The notes under the pieces are model-generated. The model was given only the letters and a program-made list of their open reading frames with translations, had not been told where the DNA came from and did no database searches. Shown piece by piece: positions 1 to 4,384 of a stretch of 25,651 nucleotides of DNA (within the stretch, counting starts at the first letter, position 1; each line of letters begins with the position of its first letter). A program made the position numbers and the translations under genes. The DNA is from a virus. The stretch lies in IMG/VR virus record IMGVR_UViG_3300032296_002896, positions 1 to 25,651 of that record. One strand, 5' to 3'.

Positions 1-32
1 ATGTTATTACAACACTTAAAAGAGTCATTAAT

Positions 33-152
33 ATGATATTGACTAGTCCAACAGGAGAAATGGTTGAAAACCCACTTGTTATAAGTATAGGTATAGCGTA
101 TTTGCTATTTATAGTTGGTTATATTTGGTGGAATGATCGTAAAGAAAAATAA
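33..152 (+). CDS. Micro membrane protein A (39 aa, possibly partial)
   Basis: The reading frame from the ATG at 33 encodes 39 residues: a short polar N-terminus, one hydrophobic segment (about residues 15-31) and a C-terminal tail with two tryptophans followed by charged residues (WWNDRKEK). This fits a single-pass membrane protein with a cytoplasmic basic tail. The same frame is open back to position 3, so the real start may lie outside the window and the protein may be longer. Alternatively, an upstream gene in frame 1 ends at 36 (TGA), giving an ATGA overlap with this start, typical of coupled phage genes. The next gene is a shorter relative with the same tail. No function is recognised. 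Confidence 0.45.
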   Translation: MILTSPTGEMVENPLVISIGIAYLLFIVGYIWWNDRKEK

Positions 153-155
153 ATT

Positions 156-260
156 ATGGGAAGTCATGTAATTCCAATATCGGTAGTGCTAATTATATTT
201 GCGGTGTATTTGTCTCTTTTAGTTGGGATAAATTGGTGGAAAAATCGCAAACAAAAGTAG
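156..260 (+). CDS. Micro membrane protein B (34 aa), relative of its upstream neighbour
   Basis: This 34-residue frame starts three bases after the stop of the preceding microprotein. It has a hydrophobic stretch from about residue 5 to 25 and ends in INWWKNRKQK, closely matching the upstream tail (YIWWNDRKEK). The shared VG-xx-WW-xx-RK-x-K pattern and adjacent position suggest a tandem duplication. A single membrane span with a basic C-terminus is visible. Family and function are not recognised; accessory lysis or superinfection-exclusion roles are possible but unsupported. It is too short to be called with confidence except for the similarity to its neighbour. Confidence 0.45.
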   Translation: MGSHVIPISVVLIIFAVYLSLLVGINWWKNRKQK

Positions 261-276
261 ATACGTATATACGTAT
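261..276. repeat. 16-bp perfect palindrome, two tandem ATACGTAT units
   Basis: Directly after the stop at 258-260 lies ATACGTATATACGTAT, a perfect 16-bp palindrome made of two 8-bp self-complementary units. It sits between the microprotein pair and the GNAT-like gene, so it could be an operator or a weak hairpin. No regulator binding it is known from the sequence. Confidence 0.5.
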
Positions 277-284
277 TAAGATGT

Positions 285-323
285 AAGAGGGTAAGGTCCA
301 TATGTGGGCTCTTCCTTGTTCTT
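285..323 (+). terminator. Possible weak terminator-like hairpin
   Basis: AAGAG (285-289) can pair with CTCTT (309-313), and the loop contains a smaller GGTCCA/TGGGCT stem around TATG (295-310, two G-U pairs). A broken T-rich stretch (CCTTGTTCTT) follows. The stem is imperfect and the T tract is interrupted, so this is only a candidate terminator between the microprotein pair and the next gene. Confidence 0.3.
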
Positions 324-327
324 AAAA

Positions 328-336
328 TATTTATTA
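328..336 (+). promoter_or_regulatory. TATTTATWA motif (late-promoter candidate)
   Basis: TATTTATTA ends two bases before the ATG at 339. The same motif lies just upstream of seven other genes here. It may be the -10-like element of the phage late promoter read by the gp55-like sigma. The very short spacing to the start would require a leaderless message or a start further downstream. Confidence 0.35.
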
Positions 337-338
337 CT

Positions 339-1265
339 ATGATAAAACTAATTGACCTACTTAAGGAAATACATGTTGACGAATTAGAACTTCGTTCTGG
401 TGAGTTAAGTCAAAGGGATATAGATATTTATTACTCGTTTTTAGAGAACTTTAATTACTCTGTTGACGATTACTATAATGAAGAAAGTAGTCAAATTCAA
501 GATGGACCATTTACTCCTACCACGGTTAGAGGAAAAACATTATGGGGAGGTGAAGGTTGTAAATTAGTTCAACCTATGGAGTCCGTTGGGGAACTTTATT
601 TAATAAATCCTGATGGAAGAACATTATTTGATTATGTTATTGGCTTTGTGAGATTAACTTTTATTGATAAAGAAGTAATCAATGGTCTTAAATTATCTGG
701 AGCTAAGATCTTTATGATTAGAATTGCTTCACCTTGGAAAGGAAAAGGGTATGGTCTTAAATTATATCAAGGTATATTAGAAACATTTAAAACTATTTTC
801 TCAGACGAAATTCTATATGAAGGAAGCTACAGTATATGGACTAATAAATTAGCCCCGTTAGGTCAAGAATCAGGTAACTTCTTTGGTCTTCAAGCTGGAA
901 AGGTTGTTATTCCTTTAACAGTTGAAGACTCTAAAAACACAGATGTTCTTGGAGACGTAGGATCAGAAGAGTTTATTATATCAGTTAATCCACCATCACA
1001 GTTATTGAATTTAAAGGCGAAATTAAATGGTTTATCAATCAGTAATGGCGATTATGGCGTATTTGAAGCAGATGACTCAATATCAGTAAATACCCTAAAA
1101 ATGGTAACTGATAGTCAAACTACACTCTCTGGTGTAGAAAGTGAGTTAGATTTGTATCAAGTAGTAGGAGTCGGAAAACAATACAATACTATAATGATTC
1201 CAATAGATAGTGGGATAGCTATACTTAAACAGGAAAATAGTAAAGTAAACGTGGATATTATCTAA
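339..1265 (+). CDS. Hypothetical protein with GNAT acetyltransferase-like motif
   Basis: The protein has 308 residues. The N-terminus is a short amphipathic helix (MIKLIDLLKEI). Around residues 131-149 the segment ASPWKGKGYGLKLYQGIL follows the acetyl-CoA-binding motif A of GNAT N-acetyltransferases (R/Q-x-x-G-x-G/A then a helix), preceded by a strand (IFMIRI), as expected for that fold. The C-terminal half (about 180-308) is rich in serine, valine and acidic residues, with no recognised domain. There is no signal peptide or membrane segment. The ATG is preceded by TATTTATTA and no Shine-Dalgarno sequence. It could modify a protein or small molecule, or be a non-enzymatic member of the fold. 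The GNAT assignment rests on one motif. Confidence 0.5.
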   Translation: MIKLIDLLKEIHVDELELRSGELSQRDIDIYYSFLENFNYSVDDYYNEESSQIQDGPFTPTTVRGKTLWGGEGCKLVQPMESVGELYLINPDGRTLFDYVIGFVRLTFIDKEVINGLKLSGAKIFMIRIASPWKGKGYGLKLYQGILETFKTIFSDEILYEGSYSIWTNKLAPLGQESGNFFGLQAGKVVIPLTVEDSKNTDVLGDVGSEEFIISVNPPSQLLNLKAKLNGLSISNGDYGVFEADDSISVNTLKMVTDSQTTLSGVESELDLYQVVGVGKQYNTIMIPIDSGIAILKQENSKVNVDII

Positions 1266-1303
1266 CTTGTTAATTTTCAACGTTCTAGCCCTTTTTGTAA
1301 CCT

Positions 1304-1332
1304 TTCCGGGTGAATGCTTGGCTTCCGGGTGA
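1304..1332. repeat. Direct repeat TTCCGGGTGA, two copies 19 bp apart
   Basis: TTCCGGGTGA occurs at 1304-1313 and again at 1323-1332. The second copy fills the start of the spacer of the promoter at 1318-1348, and the first lies just upstream of the TTGGCT box. The spacing of about two helical turns and the overlap with promoter elements suit a repressor or activator site. Confidence 0.45.
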
Positions 1333-1348
1333 GCTGATGTTATATTTA
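1318..1348 (+). promoter_or_regulatory. Bacteroidota-type promoter, TTGGCT-N16-TTATATTTA
   Basis: TTGGCT at 1318-1323 is followed by 16 bp and TTATATTTA at 1340-1348. The second box contains TATATTTA, one base from the Bacteroidota -7 consensus TAnnTTTG, and the TTG lies at a suitable distance for the -33 element. The same pair of boxes with exactly the same spacing occurs at 1560, 2877 and, on the minus strand, 9905. It drives the microprotein gene starting at 1372 after a leader of about 20 nt. Confidence 0.75.
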
Positions 1349-1371
1349 GTCATAATTAAAAATTGAATAAT

Positions 1372-1551
1372 ATGAACGCACAAATTTTCATGACATTGAT
1401 CGCAGTAGTTTCAGTAATCCGTTTTATCAAAGGTTACATGACACGCAAAAGAGAGTTTAACTTTAATGATGAAGTAAATGGACTTATCGCACATACAACA
1501 GTTGTGTTTGGTGTTTATGGAATCACATATTTGATTGTGAGTCTTTTCTAA
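1372..1551 (+). CDS. Small two-TM membrane protein (59 aa)
   Basis: The ATG at 1372 gives 59 residues; an in-frame TTG at 1363 would add three, but ATG is the better start given the promoter position. Two hydrophobic segments are visible: residues about 4-19 (IFMTLIAVVSVIRF), then a basic loop (KGYMTRKREF), and about 43-58 (TVVFGVYGITYLIVSL). The inside-positive loop suggests both ends face outward or form a hairpin in the inner membrane. It sits alone between two host-type promoters, so it is expressed as a monocistron or with the DUF932 gene. No family is recognised. Small membrane proteins in phage early regions often act on host envelope processes, but that is not shown here. Confidence 0.65.
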   Translation: MNAQIFMTLIAVVSVIRFIKGYMTRKREFNFNDEVNGLIAHTTVVFGVYGITYLIVSLF

Positions 1552-1559
1552 CCAAAGGT

Positions 1560-1590
1560 TTGGCTCCACAGGATAAGTTAGTTATATTTA
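1560..1590 (+). promoter_or_regulatory. Bacteroidota-type promoter, TTGGCT-N16-TTATATTTA
   Basis: TTGGCT at 1560-1565, a 16-bp spacer, then TTATATTTA at 1582-1590. It begins nine bases after the previous gene's stop and lies 29 bp before the ATG of the DUF932 gene. Boxes and spacing are identical to the sites at 1318, 2877 and 9905(-). Confidence 0.75.
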
Positions 1591-1619
1591 AGTAATAATA
1601 AAAAATAAAAATAAAGGTT

Positions 1620-2426
1620 ATGCCACTAGATTTAAACAACACAACGTTTCTCGGAAAAGCCGAGATCAAAGAAAGAGCAAGTTCAGTATTCACAGCTCAA
1701 GGTTCACCAGACACAAGTCAAAAGTACTCACACATTTCAACTGATCGTATCATTGAAGATATGGAAGCACTAGGATGGGGTGTAATAGACGCTAAACAAG
1801 TACGTGCTCGTAAAGGTGAAGGTTATCAAAAACATCTAGTAGTGTTCCGTAACAATGACTTGTTTATTGAAGGTACAGATGGTGATGATGTGTTCCCACA
1901 GATCTTACTAACTAATAGTCACGACGGAAAAAATGCGTTTACATTCACAGCTGGTTTGTTTAGAATGGTTTGTGAGAACGGTTTAGTCATTTCAACTCAA
2001 GAGTTTGAAAATATGAAGATTCGTCACTACGGATACGATTTTACTAAACTACAAGAAGTAATTACAAGTATGGTTAATGCACTTCCACTAACAGTTGAGT
2101 CAATGAATAAATTTAAACAGACACAATTGGAGGAAGAAAAAGCACTTGAGTTTGCTAAGAAAGCACTTGAAGTACGTTTTGGAGAAGAACAAGCTCAAAA
2201 CATTACAATTGATTTAAGAGAGTTAATTACACCAACTCGTCCTGAAGATAGTGGTAATGATTTATGGAGTATTTTTAATGTAGTCCAAGAGAAATTAGTA
2301 CATGGGATGTTCAATTACCAAACAGGTGCTAAAATGAGAAAAGCTCGTAAAATTAAGAACTTTAGACAAGATATTGATTTGAATGCTAAGTTATATGAAT
2401 TAGCAAATGAGTATGCTGTGAACTAA
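1620..2426 (+). CDS. DUF932-family phage/plasmid protein
   Basis: The 268-residue protein matches the pattern of DUF932 proteins found in phages and plasmids: an N-terminal segment ending in a YSHISTDRIIEDMEALGW-type helix, a central region with ILLTNSHDGKNAFTFTAGLFRMVCENG, and a helical C-terminal half with charged residues (EEEKALEFAKKAL). The NSHDG-x6-GLFRMVCENGL core (about residues 98-122) is the most diagnostic part. The biochemical role of the family is unknown. It has its own host-type promoter, an AAAGG sequence just before the ATG (one of the few Shine-Dalgarno-like sites here) and a downstream hairpin terminator, so it is a single-gene unit, probably early. Its codon use is richer in C and G at third positions than the structural genes. 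Confidence 0.8.
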   Translation: MPLDLNNTTFLGKAEIKERASSVFTAQGSPDTSQKYSHISTDRIIEDMEALGWGVIDAKQVRARKGEGYQKHLVVFRNNDLFIEGTDGDDVFPQILLTNSHDGKNAFTFTAGLFRMVCENGLVISTQEFENMKIRHYGYDFTKLQEVITSMVNALPLTVESMNKFKQTQLEEEKALEFAKKALEVRFGEEQAQNITIDLRELITPTRPEDSGNDLWSIFNVVQEKLVHGMFNYQTGAKMRKARKIKNFRQDIDLNAKLYELANEYAVN

Positions 2427-2451
2427 CACGCCGCCCAGATATATAATGATT

Positions 2452-2476
2452 GAGTCGACTTAGGTCGACTCTTTCT
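2452..2476 (+). terminator. Rho-independent terminator after the DUF932 gene
   Basis: GAGTCGAC (2452-2459) and GTCGACTC (2464-2471) form a perfect 8-bp stem with a TTAG tetraloop, followed by TTTCT. The hairpin is strong and correctly placed 25 bp after the stop; the T tract is short. Confidence 0.7.
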
Positions 2477-2477
2477 A

Positions 2478-2486
2478 TATTTATAA
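2478..2486 (+). promoter_or_regulatory. TATTTATWA motif (late-promoter candidate)
   Basis: TATTTATAA begins six bases after the terminator stem at 2452-2471 and lies 23 bp upstream of the ATG at 2510. A new promoter is expected here because the preceding unit ends in a terminator. There is no TTGGCT box in this gap. Confidence 0.5.
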
Positions 2487-2509
2487 CAAACCAATTAAAA
2501 CACACACTT

Positions 2510-2818
2510 ATGATGAACTTTAAACAATGGGTTATAGACTTATTCAAAGACGAACGTGGTTCGACTTCTGTTAAACCAGTAATTGCTATTATTGGTACTT
2601 TATTTTTAAGTATAACAATGTCAATTAATTCATTCTCTCATGCTGACTTTGCTCCATCAGATAATTTAGTTGATGCTGTGCTGATTATAACAGCTATTGG
2701 TATGGGTGCTGATACATTAGATAAATTTTCTGCTCCAAGTGGTAGAAAAAATCCTCCAGCCCCTGCTCCAACTACTCCACCAGTTGAACCAACTCATGTT
2801 GAAGAAGAACAATATTAA
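2510..2818 (+). CDS. Holin-like small membrane protein (102 aa)
   Basis: Starting at ATG 2510 (an ATG follows at 2513) rather than the longer in-frame 2450, which would run through the upstream terminator. The 102 residues comprise a short amphipathic N-terminus with a charged KDERG turn, a first hydrophobic segment (about residues 22-40, VKPVIAIIGTLFLSITMSI), a short loop, a second segment (about 53-68, VDAVLIITAIGMG), a DKF motif, and a proline-rich acidic tail. Two spans plus a charged tail of about 100 residues is the usual holin architecture, and similar short DERG/DKF proteins occur in phage genomes. The role in lysis is inferred. The putative late motif upstream fits late expression; a terminator follows immediately. 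Confidence 0.55.
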   Translation: MMNFKQWVIDLFKDERGSTSVKPVIAIIGTLFLSITMSINSFSHADFAPSDNLVDAVLIITAIGMGADTLDKFSAPSGRKNPPAPAPTTPPVEPTHVEEEQY

Positions 2819-2837
2819 TATATAGTTAGGTAAAGTG

Positions 2838-2866
2838 AAGCCAGGTAAATCCTGGCTTTCTTTTTC
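2838..2866 (+). terminator. Rho-independent terminator after the holin-like gene
   Basis: AAGCCAGG (2838-2845) pairs perfectly with CCTGGCTT (2851-2858) around a 5-nt loop (TAAAT), and the stem runs into TTTCTTTTTCC. It is a textbook intrinsic terminator 20 bp after the stop codon. Confidence 0.85.
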
Positions 2867-2876
2867 CTTAAATAGT

Positions 2877-2907
2877 TTGGCTTATTAAAAAAATGATGTT
2901 ATATTTA
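2877..2907 (+). promoter_or_regulatory. Bacteroidota-type promoter for the 66-aa gene and RNA block
   Basis: TTGGCT at 2877-2882, 16-bp spacer (including a run of A), TTATATTTA at 2899-2907. It is 16 bp upstream of the ATG at 2924 and the only strong promoter seen before the tRNAs, so it probably drives the whole unit from 2924 to the terminator at 3610-3632. Confidence 0.75.
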
Positions 2908-2923
2908 GATATAATTATTTAAT

Positions 2924-3124
2924 ATGAAATTCACACATATAAATGAATTAAAAACAGTTTTAACTAACGAGTTAAAAACAGAACACTTAAACGAGAAAGC
3001 TTTGAATGAAATGTGGAATGTATTAAATTCACCATCAAACAAAGAACATGAAGTAACTAAAGAACATTTAGTTAACTATTATACAACTTGTTTACGTTTT
3101 GAACAATTAAAAGATAATATATAG
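2924..3124 (+). CDS. Small helical hypothetical protein upstream of the tRNA block
   Basis: The 66-residue protein is charged and predicted mostly helical (KTVLTNELKTEHLNEKALNEMWNVL, then a second helix after an SPSNKEHEV turn). It has no signal peptide, membrane segment or recognised domain. It lies directly behind a host-type promoter. Its TAG stop (3122-3124) shares two bases with the 5' end of the tRNA at 3123, so gene and tRNA must come from one transcript and processing of the tRNA would cut within the stop codon of the message. No function is proposed. Confidence 0.65.
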   Translation: MKFTHINELKTVLTNELKTEHLNEKALNEMWNVLNSPSNKEHEVTKEHLVNYYTTCLRFEQLKDNI

Positions 3125-3196
3125 CGGGGTGGTAGCAGTTGGTAGCTCGTCAGTCTCATAAGCTGAAGGTCGCAAGTTCGAGTCTTGCCCCCGCTA
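3123..3196 (+). tRNA. tRNA-Met (CAT), initiator-like body
   Basis: Acceptor AGCGGGG (3123-3129) pairs with CCCCGCT (3189-3195), discriminator A3196. The anticodon arm is TCAGT/CTCATAA/GCTGA (3150-3166) with anticodon CAT at 3157-3159, and the T-arm is GCAAG/TTCGAGT/CTTGC (3172-3188). CCA is not encoded. The body resembles bacterial initiator tRNA (GCGGGGTGG, TGGTAGCTCGTC, GAAGGTCG blocks as in E. coli tRNA-fMet). However, the initiator hallmarks are absent: 1:72 is an A-T pair instead of a mismatch, and the anticodon stem lacks the three G:C pairs. The D-stem (AGC/GCT, extendable to GAGC/GCTC with T3133 bulged) carries one extra base. It may act as an elongator Met tRNA, or as an isoleucine tRNA if C34 is modified to lysidine. 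Confidence 0.85.
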
Positions 3197-3420
3197 CAAT
3201 AAGTAAGGGATACTTAGCAGTCTTTTATCCAAGACTCATTTAACAATGGATAGGGTTAAAAAACGCCTCCCAAAGGTAATCGATTCGGGATAAAACAGTA
3301 GATAGGTTCATCACTGCCGACGTAAAGAACTGACTTTTTCATCGGGGATGCCCAGCAGGTTTTTCAAATAGCAAAAAAACCGATATGACTACTCATCTGT
3401 AATCTCAAGGTGAGGAATAC
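3197..3420 (+). ncRNA. Non-coding, hairpin-rich segment between tRNA genes
   Basis: No credible coding frame covers this 224-nt stretch. Several hairpins can be drawn: AGTCTT/AAGACT (3219-3224 with 3231-3236); a 7-bp stem CAGT-GAT/ATC-ACTG with one bulge (3296-3303 with 3310-3316); GGTTTTT/AAAAACC (3358-3364 with 3375-3381); and ATCGG/CCGAT (3341-3345 with 3380-3384), which would enclose the previous one. TATCC (3226-3230) can pair either with GGATA upstream (3208-3212) or GGATA downstream (3248-3252), suggesting alternative structures. No tRNA, tmRNA or group I intron core could be fitted. It may be a stable phage RNA, comparable in position to the species 1 and 2 RNAs within the T4 tRNA cluster, but that is only positional. 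Confidence 0.4.
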
Positions 3421-3518
3421 ACTCAAGTGGCGGAAGCGAGACTGTTGCAACAGTCCGATAGTAGACGCTAAGGAAACGAGTTCGAAAGAACATATTGGTG
3501 CGAGTCCAATCTTGAGTA
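3421..3518 (+). ncRNA. tRNA-like RNA, 98 nt, no normal anticodon arm
   Basis: The ends form a perfect tRNA-type acceptor: ACTCAAG (3421-3427) with CTTGAGT (3511-3517), discriminator A3518. ATTGG/TGCGAGT/CCAAT (3494-3510) is a T-arm with a 7-nt loop, although G replaces the usual T at position 55. After the acceptor, TGGCGGAA (3428-3435) and TAGACGC (3462-3468) match the two halves of a tRNA-Leu D-arm. Between them sits an insert containing the 16-bp palindrome GACTGTTGCAACAGTC (3440-3455). The rest includes a GTTC-GAAA-GAAC hairpin (3480-3491), like a class II variable arm. No 5-bp stem with a 7-nt anticodon loop can be drawn. It may be a decayed or rearranged Leu-type tRNA, or a tRNA mimic. 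Like the first tRNA, it is followed by CAATA. Confidence 0.5.
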
Positions 3519-3523
3519 CAATA

Positions 3524-3597
3524 GCGCTTTTAGCTCATTCGGTTAGAGCAACTGACTCATAATCAGTAGGTGCCTGGTTCGATCCCAGGAAGGCGCA
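3524..3597 (+). tRNA. tRNA-Met (CAT), elongator-like
   Basis: All four arms are regular: acceptor GCGCTTT/AAGGCGC (3524-3530 with 3590-3596, one T-G pair), a D-arm with GCTC/GAGC, anticodon arm ACTGA/CTCATAA/TCAGT (3551-3567) with anticodon CAT at 3558-3560, and T-arm CCTGG/TTCGATC/CCAGG (3573-3589). The discriminator is A3597 and CCA is not encoded. The TAGCTCA...GGTTAGAGCA body is that of an elongator tRNA. The CAT anticodon could read Met, or Ile (AUA) if C34 is converted to lysidine; AUA is frequent in the structural genes here. Confidence 0.93.
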
Positions 3598-3609
3598 CAA
3601 AGTATTTTT

Positions 3610-3632
3610 AGAGTGGCTTGCCACTCTTTTTT
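3610..3632 (+). terminator. Rho-independent terminator closing the RNA block
   Basis: AGAGTGG (3610-3616) pairs with CCACTCT (3621-3627) around CTTG, followed by a run of six T (3627-3632). It is a strong intrinsic terminator 13 bp after the last tRNA. Confidence 0.9.
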
Positions 3633-3641
3633 GTTCATATA

Positions 3642-3649
3642 TATTTATA
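3642..3649 (+). promoter_or_regulatory. TATTTATWA motif (late-promoter candidate)
   Basis: TATTTATA, followed by TAC and the ATG at 3653, lies just downstream of the terminator at 3610-3632, so the next gene needs its own promoter. As at 328, the motif is only three bases from the start codon, which would imply a leaderless transcript if it is a -10 element. Confidence 0.35.
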
Positions 3650-3652
3650 TAC

Positions 3653-4069
3653 ATGGATTTGAATAAATTGTTTAAACTATTTGACTCAGATGAACCTGAG
3701 GAGAAACCGGTAATTGTAAATGAACAACTAGCCGAACATCCTTATATCTACATGGGTCTATTTAAAAAATTAATCCTAAATTATAACACATTCAGTCAAC
3801 AATTATTTCAGTTCATGCGTAGTACTGATAGTGATTTAGACATTGATCAAATAGAGAAAGCCGGCGTTCATATGGTTTATTGGCGAGCATATAACCATAT
3901 TGAGAAAGTCGATTTAACCCAAGATTTCCATGTTGATACCCTACGAGCGTATGCGGATGATAACTTTATCTCAGCTTTAAATATGTGTCTTCAATATTAT
4001 GAAGATAATGAAGAATATGAAAAATGTGCATTTTTAAAAAAGATATCAGATATTGTAAACCTCTTTTAA
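3653..4069 (+). CDS. Hypothetical protein with UVR-like C-terminal helices
   Basis: The protein has 138 residues. The N-terminus is acidic (LFDSDEPEEKP), the middle is helical and aromatic (HPYIYMGLFKKLILNY), and the C-terminus (about residues 112-137) reads LQYYEDNEEYEKCAFLKKISDIV. This follows the spacing of the UVR helical hairpin of UvrB/UvrC and Clp proteins (an acid-rich helix, then E-x-C/A-A-x-L-K/R-x-x-I). That motif mediates protein contacts. No catalytic residues are evident. There is no signal peptide or membrane segment. It is a single gene between the RNA-block terminator and the next operon. The UVR similarity is weak and no function is proposed. Confidence 0.6.
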   Translation: MDLNKLFKLFDSDEPEEKPVIVNEQLAEHPYIYMGLFKKLILNYNTFSQQLFQFMRSTDSDLDIDQIEKAGVHMVYWRAYNHIEKVDLTQDFHVDTLRAYADDNFISALNMCLQYYEDNEEYEKCAFLKKISDIVNLF

Positions 4070-4200
4070 AAGTAGCTTGGTCTACACATTCCTTATTATT
4101 ATTATATTACTACGGGTTTTGAAGCAAATTAAAACATGTTGATAAACAGAATGTGATAAGGTAACTACGGGTTACGGATAATACTACTAAAATTAAAATT
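4070..4200 (+). promoter_or_regulatory. 131-bp intergenic region with promoter-like boxes and repeats
   Basis: A degenerate host-type promoter may be present: TTGGTC at 4077-4082 and TTATTATATTA at 4099-4109, keeping the 16-bp spacing of the clear promoters. ACTACGGGTT is repeated directly at 4109-4118 and 4164-4173, and the second copy lies in an inverted repeat GTAAC-TACGG-GTTAC (4161-4175). AACATGTT (4133-4140) is an 8-bp palindrome. The layout suggests a regulated promoter for the operon starting at 4201 (HD protein to late sigma). Confidence 0.4.
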
Positions 4201-4383
4201 ATGAAAAATAAAAACAACGTAATGCATCAATTAGATAAGATTGATGGAATTACAAATCAATTAAACTTTATTGTTAAAACACAACAACCAATTGAAGACT
4301 ACATTAAACTTTTAGATACACTGAGAGAAGTAGTAGATCAAATTAGAGGATTTGTTGATGTTGAACCAACAGAATATAACTAA
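4201..4383 (+). CDS. Small helical hypothetical protein (60 aa)
   Basis: The 60-residue protein is charged and almost entirely helix-forming (MHQLDKIDGITNQLNFIV, DYIKLLDTLREVVDQIRGF), consistent with a short helical hairpin or coiled coil. No cysteines, signal peptide or membrane segment are present. It is the first gene of a tight operon; its stop is one base before the ATG of the HD protein. The leader is A/T rich with no Shine-Dalgarno sequence. No family is recognised. Confidence 0.65.
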   Translation: MKNKNNVMHQLDKIDGITNQLNFIVKTQQPIEDYIKLLDTLREVVDQIRGFVDVEPTEYN

Positions 4384-4384
4384 C

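Noticed and set aside
2450-2509. Longer start for the holin-like gene
   Set aside because: The extra 20 codons would be encoded by the terminator hairpin and promoter region; ATG 2510 gives the expected amphipathic start.
3246-3293. 15-codon ORF starting at the ATG in the RNA block
   Set aside because: Very short, no promoter or ribosome signal, and located within overlapping hairpins; most likely chance.
3197-3518. tmRNA of about 320 nt
   Set aside because: The only strong acceptor partner for CTTGAGT is ACTCAAG at 3421, not at the 5' end of the segment, and no tmRNA signature (GGATTCGAC-type 5' end, tag reading frame) is present.
3197-3518. Group I intron inside a tRNA gene
   Set aside because: TAGACGCTAAGGAAACG recalls intron core sequence, but no P7 pairing partner or matching exon halves could be found, and both flanking tRNAs are complete.
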